From Saprospirales bacterium (lineage in GTDB: Bacteria; Bacteroidota; Bacteroidia; Chitinophagales; Saprospiraceae): a stretch of 64,000 nucleotides of DNA. Below are positions 9,131 to 17,748 of this stretch, piece after piece. Position numbers and translations under genes: made by a program. The notes under the pieces are model-generated. The model was not told where the DNA came from and made no database searches. It saw only the letters and a program-made list of their open reading frames with translations. The first letter of the stretch is position 1. Each line of letters opens with the position of its first letter. The stretch lies in NCBI GenBank assembly GCA_016711045.1, contig JADJTT010000003.1, positions 620,001 to 684,000 on the forward strand, written 5' to 3'.

Positions 9131-9463
9131 ATGGGCAACACCAACAGCATTCAATCCGTCAACCCGGGCGAGTATTATTCGCTCCAAACCGGCAAACAAC
9201 GGTTCCAGGTGGCAAGGGTAATCGCAGTCGAGGAGGAGGGCGTGCATCTCACCCTTTCCCATCGAAAATTTCCCCATCGTCCCGACACCCTGGATCAGTC
9301 TTCCAATCAGGTAAACCCTACTGAAGGGGTGTATTTGCCGTTTCGGTGGTTTCCGTTTTATGCCATGCGCCCGCAGTACCTCACCCAAGAGCCGGTAAAC
9401 GCCCGGGAATTGGTGGAGTATAAGGTTTGGCAAGCGGAAGGCTGTGTGTATTGGGGAGATTAA
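9131..9463 (+). CDS. Small YWGD-family protein B
   Basis: 110 residues, paralogue of the gene at 5279, with the same order of motifs: PGEYYSLQTG, AVEEEGVHL, LPFRW, AMRPQYL, EPV and the ending YWGD. It has no signal peptide or membrane segment. Its start lies directly downstream of a large hairpin, and it is followed 42 bases later by the DUF900 hydrolase gene, probably on the same transcript. Function is unknown. Two diverged copies on either side of a CHAT gene suggest an accessory family. Confidence 0.75.
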   Translation: MGNTNSIQSVNPGEYYSLQTGKQRFQVARVIAVEEEGVHLTLSHRKFPHRPDTLDQSSNQVNPTEGVYLPFRWFPFYAMRPQYLTQEPVNARELVEYKVWQAEGCVYWGD

Positions 9464-9505
9464 CACAATAACCTTACATTTGGTGAAGAACCATAACTCT
9501 TTGCC

Positions 9506-10705
9506 ATGCAACTACGTCACTCCTTTCGCCTGCTGCTTTTTAGCATCCTCTCCTTGCTATTGCTCCCCGATTGCAGGGTACCCATGGCTGCCCTTTCTCA
9601 GGAAAAGGAAGCCCAGCTCATCGAAAAAGACAGCCGGTTTGAAGAGATTGTAGCCCAACGGCGGATCGATTTGGATCTCCCCACCCCTAAAGGGTTTATG
9701 ACTCCTGAACCTGGGCTGGATGAGACGCTGTTTTCGACCGTGCCGGTATACTACGCCACCGACCGGAAGCCGAGTGGAAAACTCGACCCCTACAAATTTT
9801 ACTCCGGCAAACCCGACCCGGAGGGGCTGGCATTTGGAAAATGCATCGTCACCATCCCGGCAATCCACGAACTCGGAGAGCTCGAACGACCGAGTTGGTG
9901 GACATTGGAATTCTCCGAAAACACGGCCAGACACATGGTACTCAAGGAGGTATCCCCTCTTTCCGAATCCGACTTTTTTCAGGAGTTGCAACTCGCAGGC
10001 CTCACTTCCAATAAACACGAAGCCCTTGTATTTATTCATGGATTTAATGTCTCTTTCGACGAAGCAGCGCTGCAGGCAGCGCAGATCGCCTACGATGTGA
10101 GCTTTGGCGGTATCCCGGTTTTGTACAGTTGGCCCTCCAAAGGAAGCGTGTTCAAATACGGGAAAGATGGCAAGCAGAATGCCACTACCGTCCCGCATCT
10201 GGAATATTTTTTGGAAGCCTTGGCACAAAATGGAGGTTTTGAGAAAATACACATTGTGGCCCACAGTATGGGCAACCGCGCCCTCACCGAATCGCTGATG
10301 AACCTGGCCCGGAAAGAGCCGGACCAGCGCCTGTTCGACCAGGTCATCCTCGCCGCCCCCGATGTCGATTCGAAAGCCTTCGTGCAGGATATCGCCCCGC
10401 TTATCTACCAAACCGCGCAAAACGTGACCCTCTACGCCTCTTCAAAAGACAAAGCGCTCCTTCTTTCCGAAAAGATTAACAAAGCCCCCCGTGCCGGAGA
10501 AGCCGGCGAGCACCTCGTGGTAGTGGATCACATCGAAACCGTGGATGCTTCGGACATCGATACCGATTTTCTGGGCCACAGTTATTTTTCCAACACCTGG
10601 CTGTTGATAGATGACCTGCACAAGCTGATCGACAAGGGTTGGGTAGCGGAGAGACGGGAGTTGAAGACAAAGGAGCGGGAGAGGTGGAGGTATTGGTTGT
10701 TTTGA
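9506..10705 (+). CDS. Exported DUF900-type alpha/beta hydrolase
   Basis: 399 residues with an N-terminal export signal (about residues 1-23; the Cys in LLLPDCRVP may be lipidated, but the lipobox is poor). The fold has the features of DUF900 esterase/lipase-like hydrolases: VYYATDR, FIHGFNVSFDEA, a nucleophile elbow AHSMGN (Ser254), an acid residue in AAPDVDS (Asp286 or 288) and His358 in LGHSYF. It probably cleaves an ester or amide in the envelope; the substrate is unknown. It is the second gene after the YWGD protein B and is followed by a strong bidirectional terminator. Confidence 0.85.
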   Translation: MQLRHSFRLLLFSILSLLLLPDCRVPMAALSQEKEAQLIEKDSRFEEIVAQRRIDLDLPTPKGFMTPEPGLDETLFSTVPVYYATDRKPSGKLDPYKFYSGKPDPEGLAFGKCIVTIPAIHELGELERPSWWTLEFSENTARHMVLKEVSPLSESDFFQELQLAGLTSNKHEALVFIHGFNVSFDEAALQAAQIAYDVSFGGIPVLYSWPSKGSVFKYGKDGKQNATTVPHLEYFLEALAQNGGFEKIHIVAHSMGNRALTESLMNLARKEPDQRLFDQVILAAPDVDSKAFVQDIAPLIYQTAQNVTLYASSKDKALLLSEKINKAPRAGEAGEHLVVVDHIETVDASDIDTDFLGHSYFSNTWLLIDDLHKLIDKGWVAERRELKTKERERWRYWLF

Positions 10706-10755
10706 GAAAGTAAATATCTATTTTTAGCTCTGAGTGAGTGATTTTGGTTTTAAAA

Positions 10756-10798
10756 TCCTACCTGGATTTTCTGCAAAAAGCTGAAAACCCAGGTAGGA
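10756..10798. terminator. Bidirectional terminator between convergent genes
   Basis: Arms TCCTACCTGG and CCAGGTAGGA, extended by TTTTC/GAAAA across one mismatch, flanked by T-rich and A-rich runs. It sits between the hydrolase stop (10705) and the leftward surface-protein stop (10820), so it can serve both. Confidence 0.8.
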
Positions 10799-10819
10799 AA
10801 AAACGCTCGGGTAGTATCC

Positions 10820-13800
10820 TTATTGCTTCACCACCTTCGCTCTGGCTACCAAGCCAGATTCATGGCTTAAGGCTATGAAATACAATCCCGCCGGTAAACT
10901 TTTCATTTCCAGGACTACTTCTGTTTTTCCATCAACGACTTGACGGGGCAAAACTATCTGACCCAATGCATCGAGGATGTGGATCTCAAACGGCCCCCTC
11001 ATGTCGCCGGGAAAGAGTTGGACCGTCAAACTCCCATTCGTTGGATTGGGGGACAATTTCCAATCCAAGCCGGGTTGGAGTACCTCGTTGACTGCCACAC
11101 TCATGCAGAAAAGAAGGTCGAAACTTGCCGTCTTTGTGCAACCGCCACAAACGACCTCCAGGGAATACATACCCCCATTTTCAACCTCAAAAGTGGGGTC
11201 AATGGCTCCGGTCACCAGGACGCCATTTTGGAACCATTGGTAGGTGCAGGAAGAGGTAGGAAGGGAATTCAGAAATTGTCCTTTCAGCACCTCTTTATTT
11301 CCTCCGCAAAGAAAACAAGGACCAAGCACAATCAAATCCCAAGGTTTTTCCAATTCTACCACATTGGATTTCTTGACTTGTCCCGGGCAACAATTGTCCT
11401 TTACAATTGCATAATAATTACCGGCTAATTCTTCAGGAATGGCAGAATGGACATAGTTGACGGGAGATGAATTATACACTCCCGTATGCAATAAGATCCC
11501 ATCCTTATACCATTCTACCGTGTAATCGCAATTGCACCCCCCGCCATTAGAACAGGGAGCAAACCCAATATTCAAAACGACGGATGTGGGGGCGCATGGC
11601 GGCGCGTATGTGGCTGTCAGTGGACTAATACTCAGCGGAGTTTTTACATCGATCATAAAATCAACTACATCTGCCGGGCAGCCGCCACCTACCATTTTCA
11701 CTACGCGGTACCAGGTGTCCATGAACAATTTATTAGTATTAAATAATGGATTGGCCGTTCCTGCATCTGGAAGCGAGCTGTAATTGATCCCATCAATGCT
11801 TTCATACCATTCCCACATCGATGGTTCGCCTGCGCATTCAGGGGTATACCGCAGTGTGGCATCTTCTCCCGGACAGAAGGGCATGGGTTCTACCGGATCC
11901 AGCACAAGGGTTCCTGCCGGCGCATTGTCGTTGTAGAGGCGAATGGCCGTCGAATATTGACGGGTACCGCAATTGTCCGTAATCTCTGCCGTGAATACGT
12001 GATCGTAAAAGCAATCTGTAGAGGCGCCCAAAAATGCCAACGCAGGAGGTTGATAACTCAATCCTGTTTCCCCTGCAATCGGGCCGTTGGCATCGTACCA
12101 TTGCACCGTATAATCACATTCCGGGGTAGCCGGGATAAGGACAAGGGTCAAAAGGGCAGGAACAATAGGAGCGCCGGAATAACAATAGTCCTGTGCCCCG
12201 GATATCGAACACTCAATGGGGTCGCAAAGGGTTAGGGTAATTGGGTTTGTAGCGATGACCGTACATGGACCAGCATTCCCATTCTGAAAAATTTCTGCAT
12301 ACACACATACATCTCCCGGGAAATAGTGTGTGTAAAGTTCAAGATCATCACAAAATGCCAAAGGATCGGTGATAACCTTGAAGGGATCGCCCCAACTGGC
12401 CGGCGGGCACGGGGCAGGTGCAACGTACCAGTTAACCTGAGTGATATAGCTAAGCGCTGTACAGCCGATGAGTGGAATTTGCACAACCGATCCGGTGCAG
12501 GCTTGCACCTCATCAAGGCTGATAAATTCGCAGCACGGCAAAGGTTTTGTTTGGGTAACGGAGCAGGTAGCATTGGTAGAGCAAATGCAGTTCAACGTCA
12601 TTTCAAAGGTAACCGAGGTAGGAACCGGAGGGCCGGTAACCGTAAAAACCCCACTCACAGTCCCAATATTTCCCACCCAGCTTGTGGCCTGGGATTGTAT
12701 AAGCACATTGGAAGTGGAAGTAGTCACACTTATCATGCAATCCGGATCTGGATTTGCCTGGCCCGTCAGGTTGTTTAGGGAGATCGAGTACATGAACACA
12801 TCGGGATCCGGAGTGCATTCAATAATAAAATCCATAGGTTCGGCACAAGTACAATTCACTGTTACGGTATAATTGCAGACATCTGTATTTCCGCTCATGT
12901 CGGTGGCCACACATTCAATTAAGATCGGGGGACCACAGGTGAATGTCACTTCCCCTTCCAAAGAACAGGAAGCCGATCCCATCGGACAGTTATCGGTAAA
13001 CGTCGGTTGATCCAGGAAAAGAGTGGCTTGCCCGACACAGGCGGGCACATCTACTACGATGCTATTAGGACACATAACGACCGGAGGTTCGGCGTCTTCC
13101 ACCGTAAGGAAGAATTCACATTCCCCTTCGTTTCCAAACGGGTCAACCACCGTGCAGGTTACCAAATAATTCACGCCCTTCGGAAGTGAAGCAGGAAGCG
13201 GATCGCCGCCAAGGGTGCAAGATATAGTAAGGGCCGAGTTGGGAAAACAATTGTCGCTGTAGGTAATATATGTCCCACTTAAGGTAGCAAAACACTCTCC
13301 TGGGTCAGTAGGCAGAATCAGGTCTGTACATGTCACCACTGGTGGCGAACTATCGACTGCCTGCACCATTGCCATATAGGTATCGATGCAGCCATCCGCG
13401 TCTGTGACTGTCAGGCACACCTGATGCGCGAGTATATCGGGCAATACCCATGTTGGGTTTGCTGAAGTGGCATCCACATTGCCGTCACAATCAAAATCCC
13501 AGGCATAGGTAAATGGCGCTACACCGGAAGATTGGTCCGTGAAATCCACTGTAAAACAGTTGACCTGAAAATCGAAAAAAGCGGTAAGTCCACAAGAACC
13601 ACAAATAGCGTCACAGGAAAAAGGCAGGTCAAAGACATCCATTACGGAAATAAAAGGAGGCTCCGGAAGGAGGTTGGAGTTAATTTCCAACGGAAAAGAT
13701 TGGGGAGTAAACGCAACAGGGTTCTGCGGGTAGGAAATGAGGCAAGGATTGTTGGACAGATCCAGGTCCAATGAAGAAACAACCGTGCCGAAAGTACCAA

Positions 13801-15364
13801 ACGTGGCATTCGGGCTGCCTTTTATTCCCTGGGCATAAAAGATTCCATTAAGGTCCGGGGTTACATCAAAATGCCCCATTTCGAGAGGCGACCCACCTTC
13901 ATTCAAATATGCGGAAATATCGTGTTGAAGGGAGTTTCCCGTGTGGATGATCCGGTTAATGACATAAAAATCGCCACCGCTTTTCAAGGGCCCAACCGCA
14001 TAGATCCGGCCATCCGCATCCAACCCTATTTCTCTGAATTCTTTAATATCCGGATAACGCAATGCGAAAATTGGAACATGAACGTTGTCAAGCAACATGA
14101 CGATTGCCTCGCCGGCACTAAAATCAGTCCCGGCCAGCGCTATTTGCCCGCTCGGAAGGACTACTCCTTCATACAGATCAAAATCGGAAGAATTATATAA
14201 CCTTACAATCCCGGGAACCCCATTGAGCCCGTTCACCGGCACCAGCAACCCATTGTTGTCCGGAATATCATTTCCCGTAAAGACCACTCCTTGTCCATGT
14301 TCGAAAAAACCTCTCGAACCTTCCCATTCAATACTCGGCAAGGGCGTAATATAGTCTCGTACCCAATTGACATTTAAATCAGCATCGATGTTGAATACTA
14401 CAGGGTCATCCCAGTAGGAAGGAGATGGAGGATAAACGGGGCTTGGGTCCGGGTTCTTGGTTCCAAGTATATAAAAAGGAAAATTCGGATTAGGCGGATT
14501 GGAATGCCGCAGGATTTGGGAAAACCCTTCCCTCCCCTCCTGTTGGTAAAATTTGGAGGCCAGTATATTTCCCTGGTCATCGAATTTCACGACCACAGAT
14601 TTATTGTTCTCAAACCCGCTAGGGGTCTGGAATGGATCTGTTCGTCCAACGCAGATAAATGCATCCTCCTCCTGGATGTATGCGAAATCGGTGAAAAAGG
14701 TGGGTTCGCTCATCACCTTTTGCCATACCAGAGTCCCATCATTGATGTCATACTTCGAAAAGGTGGCGCGCACCTCGCTTCCGAAATTCCCTTTTACGCT
14801 GGTAACGTAAACCCCATCGTTGAAGGCATGTATCCGGTTAACGGTCTTGGCACTTGTGGAGTCGTTCCCGCAAAGAGCTGTCCATTCGCCCGGAATGGCA
14901 CAAGCCAGGTTTTTCGTAAAATCATACGTGCAGGGATTTGCCGCAGGGATCGAACTATTCGTAAAGTTAGCCTGAAAATAGGCATCCACAGGAGGCTGTG
15001 GACCATTAGATAAGCAAATAATGCCCATCAAAACAGGTGCACCAAGGGTAACCGGAGTTACGAGGGGACCCGACGAATTGATCGTAACGATATTATTGGC
15101 GCCATTTATCGTGGCTGTCAGGTTGGGGTTGGTAAGGTTCACGCTCACCACCTCCGAGCCCTGGGCCGGAATCCAGTCGGTATTGATCGTCACCTGGTTG
15201 TATCCCATGGCAGTGCAGGCAATGCCGGAGGCGTCATTATCAAGGGTGTAGTACATTTCGTAGCAACAATCCGTGGTCTCTACGAAAGACATCTGGCAAA
15301 TACATTGAGCATATGTGACTTGGGCCAGGAAAAAGGCTGCAAGGAATATAAGTAGCTTTTTCAT
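10820..15364 (-). CDS. Giant secreted PKD/HYR protein with T9SS type A sorting domain
   Basis: 1514 residues. Signal peptide (MKKLLIFLAAFFLAQVTYAQ) and a Cys-rich start, then a propeller-like region (about 190-560), a PKD-like domain (about 600-665, AWDFDCDGN), two HYR/hyalin-type repeats (about 680-860, DNCP and ECVATDMSGN motifs), several Ig-like Cys-paired segments, and a C-terminal T9SS type A tail (LSPNPTNGSL, LPAGLYFIAL). This predicts export through the type IX system and attachment to the cell surface. It is the last gene of a leftward series with the LamG protein only 11 bases upstream. It probably acts in adhesion or matrix formation; the ligand is unknown. Confidence 0.88.
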   Translation of the reverse strand: MKKLLIFLAAFFLAQVTYAQCICQMSFVETTDCCYEMYYTLDNDASGIACTAMGYNQVTINTDWIPAQGSEVVSVNLTNPNLTATINGANNIVTINSSGPLVTPVTLGAPVLMGIICLSNGPQPPVDAYFQANFTNSSIPAANPCTYDFTKNLACAIPGEWTALCGNDSTSAKTVNRIHAFNDGVYVTSVKGNFGSEVRATFSKYDINDGTLVWQKVMSEPTFFTDFAYIQEEDAFICVGRTDPFQTPSGFENNKSVVVKFDDQGNILASKFYQQEGREGFSQILRHSNPPNPNFPFYILGTKNPDPSPVYPPSPSYWDDPVVFNIDADLNVNWVRDYITPLPSIEWEGSRGFFEHGQGVVFTGNDIPDNNGLLVPVNGLNGVPGIVRLYNSSDFDLYEGVVLPSGQIALAGTDFSAGEAIVMLLDNVHVPIFALRYPDIKEFREIGLDADGRIYAVGPLKSGGDFYVINRIIHTGNSLQHDISAYLNEGGSPLEMGHFDVTPDLNGIFYAQGIKGSPNATFGTFGTVVSSLDLDLSNNPCLISYPQNPVAFTPQSFPLEINSNLLPEPPFISVMDVFDLPFSCDAICGSCGLTAFFDFQVNCFTVDFTDQSSGVAPFTYAWDFDCDGNVDATSANPTWVLPDILAHQVCLTVTDADGCIDTYMAMVQAVDSSPPVVTCTDLILPTDPGECFATLSGTYITYSDNCFPNSALTISCTLGGDPLPASLPKGVNYLVTCTVVDPFGNEGECEFFLTVEDAEPPVVMCPNSIVVDVPACVGQATLFLDQPTFTDNCPMGSASCSLEGEVTFTCGPPILIECVATDMSGNTDVCNYTVTVNCTCAEPMDFIIECTPDPDVFMYSISLNNLTGQANPDPDCMISVTTSTSNVLIQSQATSWVGNIGTVSGVFTVTGPPVPTSVTFEMTLNCICSTNATCSVTQTKPLPCCEFISLDEVQACTGSVVQIPLIGCTALSYITQVNWYVAPAPCPPASWGDPFKVITDPLAFCDDLELYTHYFPGDVCVYAEIFQNGNAGPCTVIATNPITLTLCDPIECSISGAQDYCYSGAPIVPALLTLVLIPATPECDYTVQWYDANGPIAGETGLSYQPPALAFLGASTDCFYDHVFTAEITDNCGTRQYSTAIRLYNDNAPAGTLVLDPVEPMPFCPGEDATLRYTPECAGEPSMWEWYESIDGINYSSLPDAGTANPLFNTNKLFMDTWYRVVKMVGGGCPADVVDFMIDVKTPLSISPLTATYAPPCAPTSVVLNIGFAPCSNGGGCNCDYTVEWYKDGILLHTGVYNSSPVNYVHSAIPEELAGNYYAIVKDNCCPGQVKKSNVVELEKPWDLIVLGPCFLCGGNKEVLKGQFLNSLPTSSCTYQWFQNGVLVTGAIDPTFEVENGGMYSLEVVCGGCTKTASFDLLFCMSVAVNEVLQPGLDWKLSPNPTNGSLTVQLFPGDMRGPFEIHILDALGQIVLPRQVVDGKTEVVLEMKSLPAGLYFIALSHESGLVARAKVVKQ

Positions 15365-15375
15365 CGCAATTATTT

Positions 15376-17661
15376 TTAAGGTTGTTTAGGCGGACATGGA
15401 ATGATAGAGATATCATCGGAAGCAGTGCAACCGGAATCCGAATCGAAAATGGATAGAAAGAAAGTCGTGCCGGAGGCCGGGGGAATAACATTCATCAGAT
15501 CACATCCCGAAGCAGATTGAGACACCCCACCGGCATCCGTCCAGGTCCAGGTATATGTGAATCCCGAATTATCCGAACAGGAGGCTGATGGCTCTGCGAA
15601 ATCCGAATCGCAAGCGGTGATGGAAATAGCGGTCCCCAAATAAGCACATTCATTGATTGGCAAGGGACAAGAAATCTTCGGGATAATCTCGCAAACTTCC
15701 AGGCAAAACCAGGGGGTTTCCACTACCTGGCACCCGTTGCTGATCTCAACCCAATAGCATGCCGGTTCCGTAGCGTTGAAAGTTAGCCCGGTTCCAACCT
15801 CTTTTCCATCACAAAGCCAGGTATATTGAAGGTTAGGATCTGGAGTAGATACCGTCAACAGCGAAAAATCTCCCTTGCAGATCTGGCCGTCCCCCACAAT
15901 GACATCCGGTTGAGGTGCTTCCAAAAGTCTGATCTCAACGATATTACTGAAACAAGGTATGCACCCGGAGGGGGTAGATAGCGGTTGGCATTCTACCTGA
16001 TAAAAGATGGAGGTAGCGCCTAAAGGCCAATAGTAGGAAGGCAAAATATTGGTATTCTGCACGTTGTTGGAAATGCCCAACGGAAACCAGGTAATCTGGT
16101 CAAAGGAGTATTGCCAGTTTTTGTTACAATGCAGGAACGGAGTAGCTATGCCCACCGCAGCATCGTCGCCGGGACAGATAAAATACAGATCGGGATCATT
16201 TAGATCTGGAATAAGATTAGGTGGATTGGGCATGCCGGTTATAGTTCCACAAACGGGTTCCTGATCCACCGTGATGCAAGCAGTGGCCGTGAATTGTTTA
16301 GCGGCGCAATTGGTGATCACCACATCAAAGCATTCCTGGGGCGGTGAAGCGCCACTTACCTGATAATTTAAAGTAGACTGATTGTTGATTAAGGTCCCAT
16401 CCGGCATCGTCCACTCTATGGATACCTGGCCCGCTGGATTCATCACAAAAGGATCAACCGAATTTAGCGAAACTGCAATGGTGGCATCGTCTCCTTCACA
16501 AAGAGCGGTGGCGGGGTTCAGGGAAATGGTGGCTGGCGAGATCGGGCAACAGACGCGAAGCGGGTATTCCTTTGAAGTAAAAGTACAACCATCAGATGAC
16601 GTAATGGATGCTCTGAAATGCCGGTCTAAAAAGCCCGTAACACTGGCGGAACAATCCAGCGCGATCTCTCCTGGTGCAACCGGAAAACAGATCCCGGAAT
16701 AGATGTTGCCAGGTAACGGGGCCCATCCTCCTCCATCGTTGTACTCCCAGGTTACTGAAAGGCAGGAGATATAGGCCAATGGAACCTGGTCTTGAAATAC
16801 GAGGCAAAAATGGACCGGATCGCCACTGCATATCTCCTGGAGGTCTATTGTCCTGGTGGCATAGTCCTTTATGCTGATTTCAAATTCAAGGCACCCGGAA
16901 CAAACAAAATTACTTGTAAGCCCGGGAGTTAAAGAAAAATTGAACAGGGTACCGTCATTCCCATTCGTAGTAAGATCGGTTACCAAATTAATGCCTGTAT
17001 TATTGCCCGCCGGCACCCCCTGGTTCATTTTCCAATATACCTCCAGACCGGTTTCCGATCCGGTAAGGAAGGATGATTGAAAAGCATTGATCTCCATTTG
17101 TGTTCGGGCAATTTCCCACAGGCGGACCTCATCCACAGCTCCTTGCCAATTTTCATTTGGGGAAAGCGCTCCGCCCCATTGCCCGACGCGAAAAGTGGTG
17201 AAAGGACTGAAAGTACCCGGAACTACCTGATTATAAACCAGGGTTCCATCCAAATAAATGAAGATTTGACCTGGGTCGTATACCACTGCCAGGTGATGGC
17301 ATGCTCCGTCCCGGATATTTGGGCCAAAAGAAACGGCGCCAGATGAATTGCCTGTACTTGACATCCAGAAAATACTTGGGTTCCCACCGCATTCTCCAAC
17401 TTCCAGACGCCTACCGGAGCCTATAAATGAAAAAAGTCGTTTGAAATTGCCGTTACACGACGTACTGCCGCCCGAAGCGGCGGAACGGAATTTCGCCTCT
17501 ACAGTGAACGCCCCCATCCCTGTAATCGGGCTGGGAGCTAGCTGAACCATGTCGTTTACCCCGTCAAAATCCAATTCCCGGTCCTCACAAGGTTGGGCAA
17601 TTAGATAAACAGGAATAAACCAAAATAGAAGAATGAGAAAAGTCAAAATTTGATTTTTCAT
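15376..17661 (-). CDS. Secreted LamG-domain protein with Ig-like segments
   Basis: 761 residues. Signal peptide up to about residue 22 (VYLIAQ), then a LamG/concanavalin-like domain (about 25-215: LDFDGVNDMVQL, FTVEAKFR, HHLAVVYD, DEVRLWEIAR), the typical bacterial LamG_3 arrangement. The rest is Cys- and Pro-rich Ig-like modules. Unlike its neighbour it lacks an obvious T9SS tail: it ends with SIIPCPPKQP. It is separated from the 15364 gene by 11 bases, so the two are almost surely cotranscribed and may form a surface pair, with the T9SS tail of the partner supplying export or anchoring (inference). Confidence 0.82.
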   Translation of the reverse strand: MKNQILTFLILLFWFIPVYLIAQPCEDRELDFDGVNDMVQLAPSPITGMGAFTVEAKFRSAASGGSTSCNGNFKRLFSFIGSGRRLEVGECGGNPSIFWMSSTGNSSGAVSFGPNIRDGACHHLAVVYDPGQIFIYLDGTLVYNQVVPGTFSPFTTFRVGQWGGALSPNENWQGAVDEVRLWEIARTQMEINAFQSSFLTGSETGLEVYWKMNQGVPAGNNTGINLVTDLTTNGNDGTLFNFSLTPGLTSNFVCSGCLEFEISIKDYATRTIDLQEICSGDPVHFCLVFQDQVPLAYISCLSVTWEYNDGGGWAPLPGNIYSGICFPVAPGEIALDCSASVTGFLDRHFRASITSSDGCTFTSKEYPLRVCCPISPATISLNPATALCEGDDATIAVSLNSVDPFVMNPAGQVSIEWTMPDGTLINNQSTLNYQVSGASPPQECFDVVITNCAAKQFTATACITVDQEPVCGTITGMPNPPNLIPDLNDPDLYFICPGDDAAVGIATPFLHCNKNWQYSFDQITWFPLGISNNVQNTNILPSYYWPLGATSIFYQVECQPLSTPSGCIPCFSNIVEIRLLEAPQPDVIVGDGQICKGDFSLLTVSTPDPNLQYTWLCDGKEVGTGLTFNATEPACYWVEISNGCQVVETPWFCLEVCEIIPKISCPLPINECAYLGTAISITACDSDFAEPSASCSDNSGFTYTWTWTDAGGVSQSASGCDLMNVIPPASGTTFFLSIFDSDSGCTASDDISIIPCPPKQP

Positions 17662-17748
17662 GATATTGATTTTTTAGGGATGGAATTAGGTAAAAGGAAA
17701 GGCAGCCTCGTGCTTGCCCCTCCTCAAAATGTTCGTCTACCTTATCGG

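Noticed and set aside
5639..10705. Typical defence island with restriction, Abi or CBASS genes
   Set aside because: No nuclease, methyltransferase, cyclase or reverse transcriptase is present, so a defence role for the CHAT block is not supported by neighbours.
10820..17661. Phage tail or adhesin prophage genes
   Set aside because: No capsid, terminase, integrase or attachment sites; the proteins have signal peptides and a T9SS tail.
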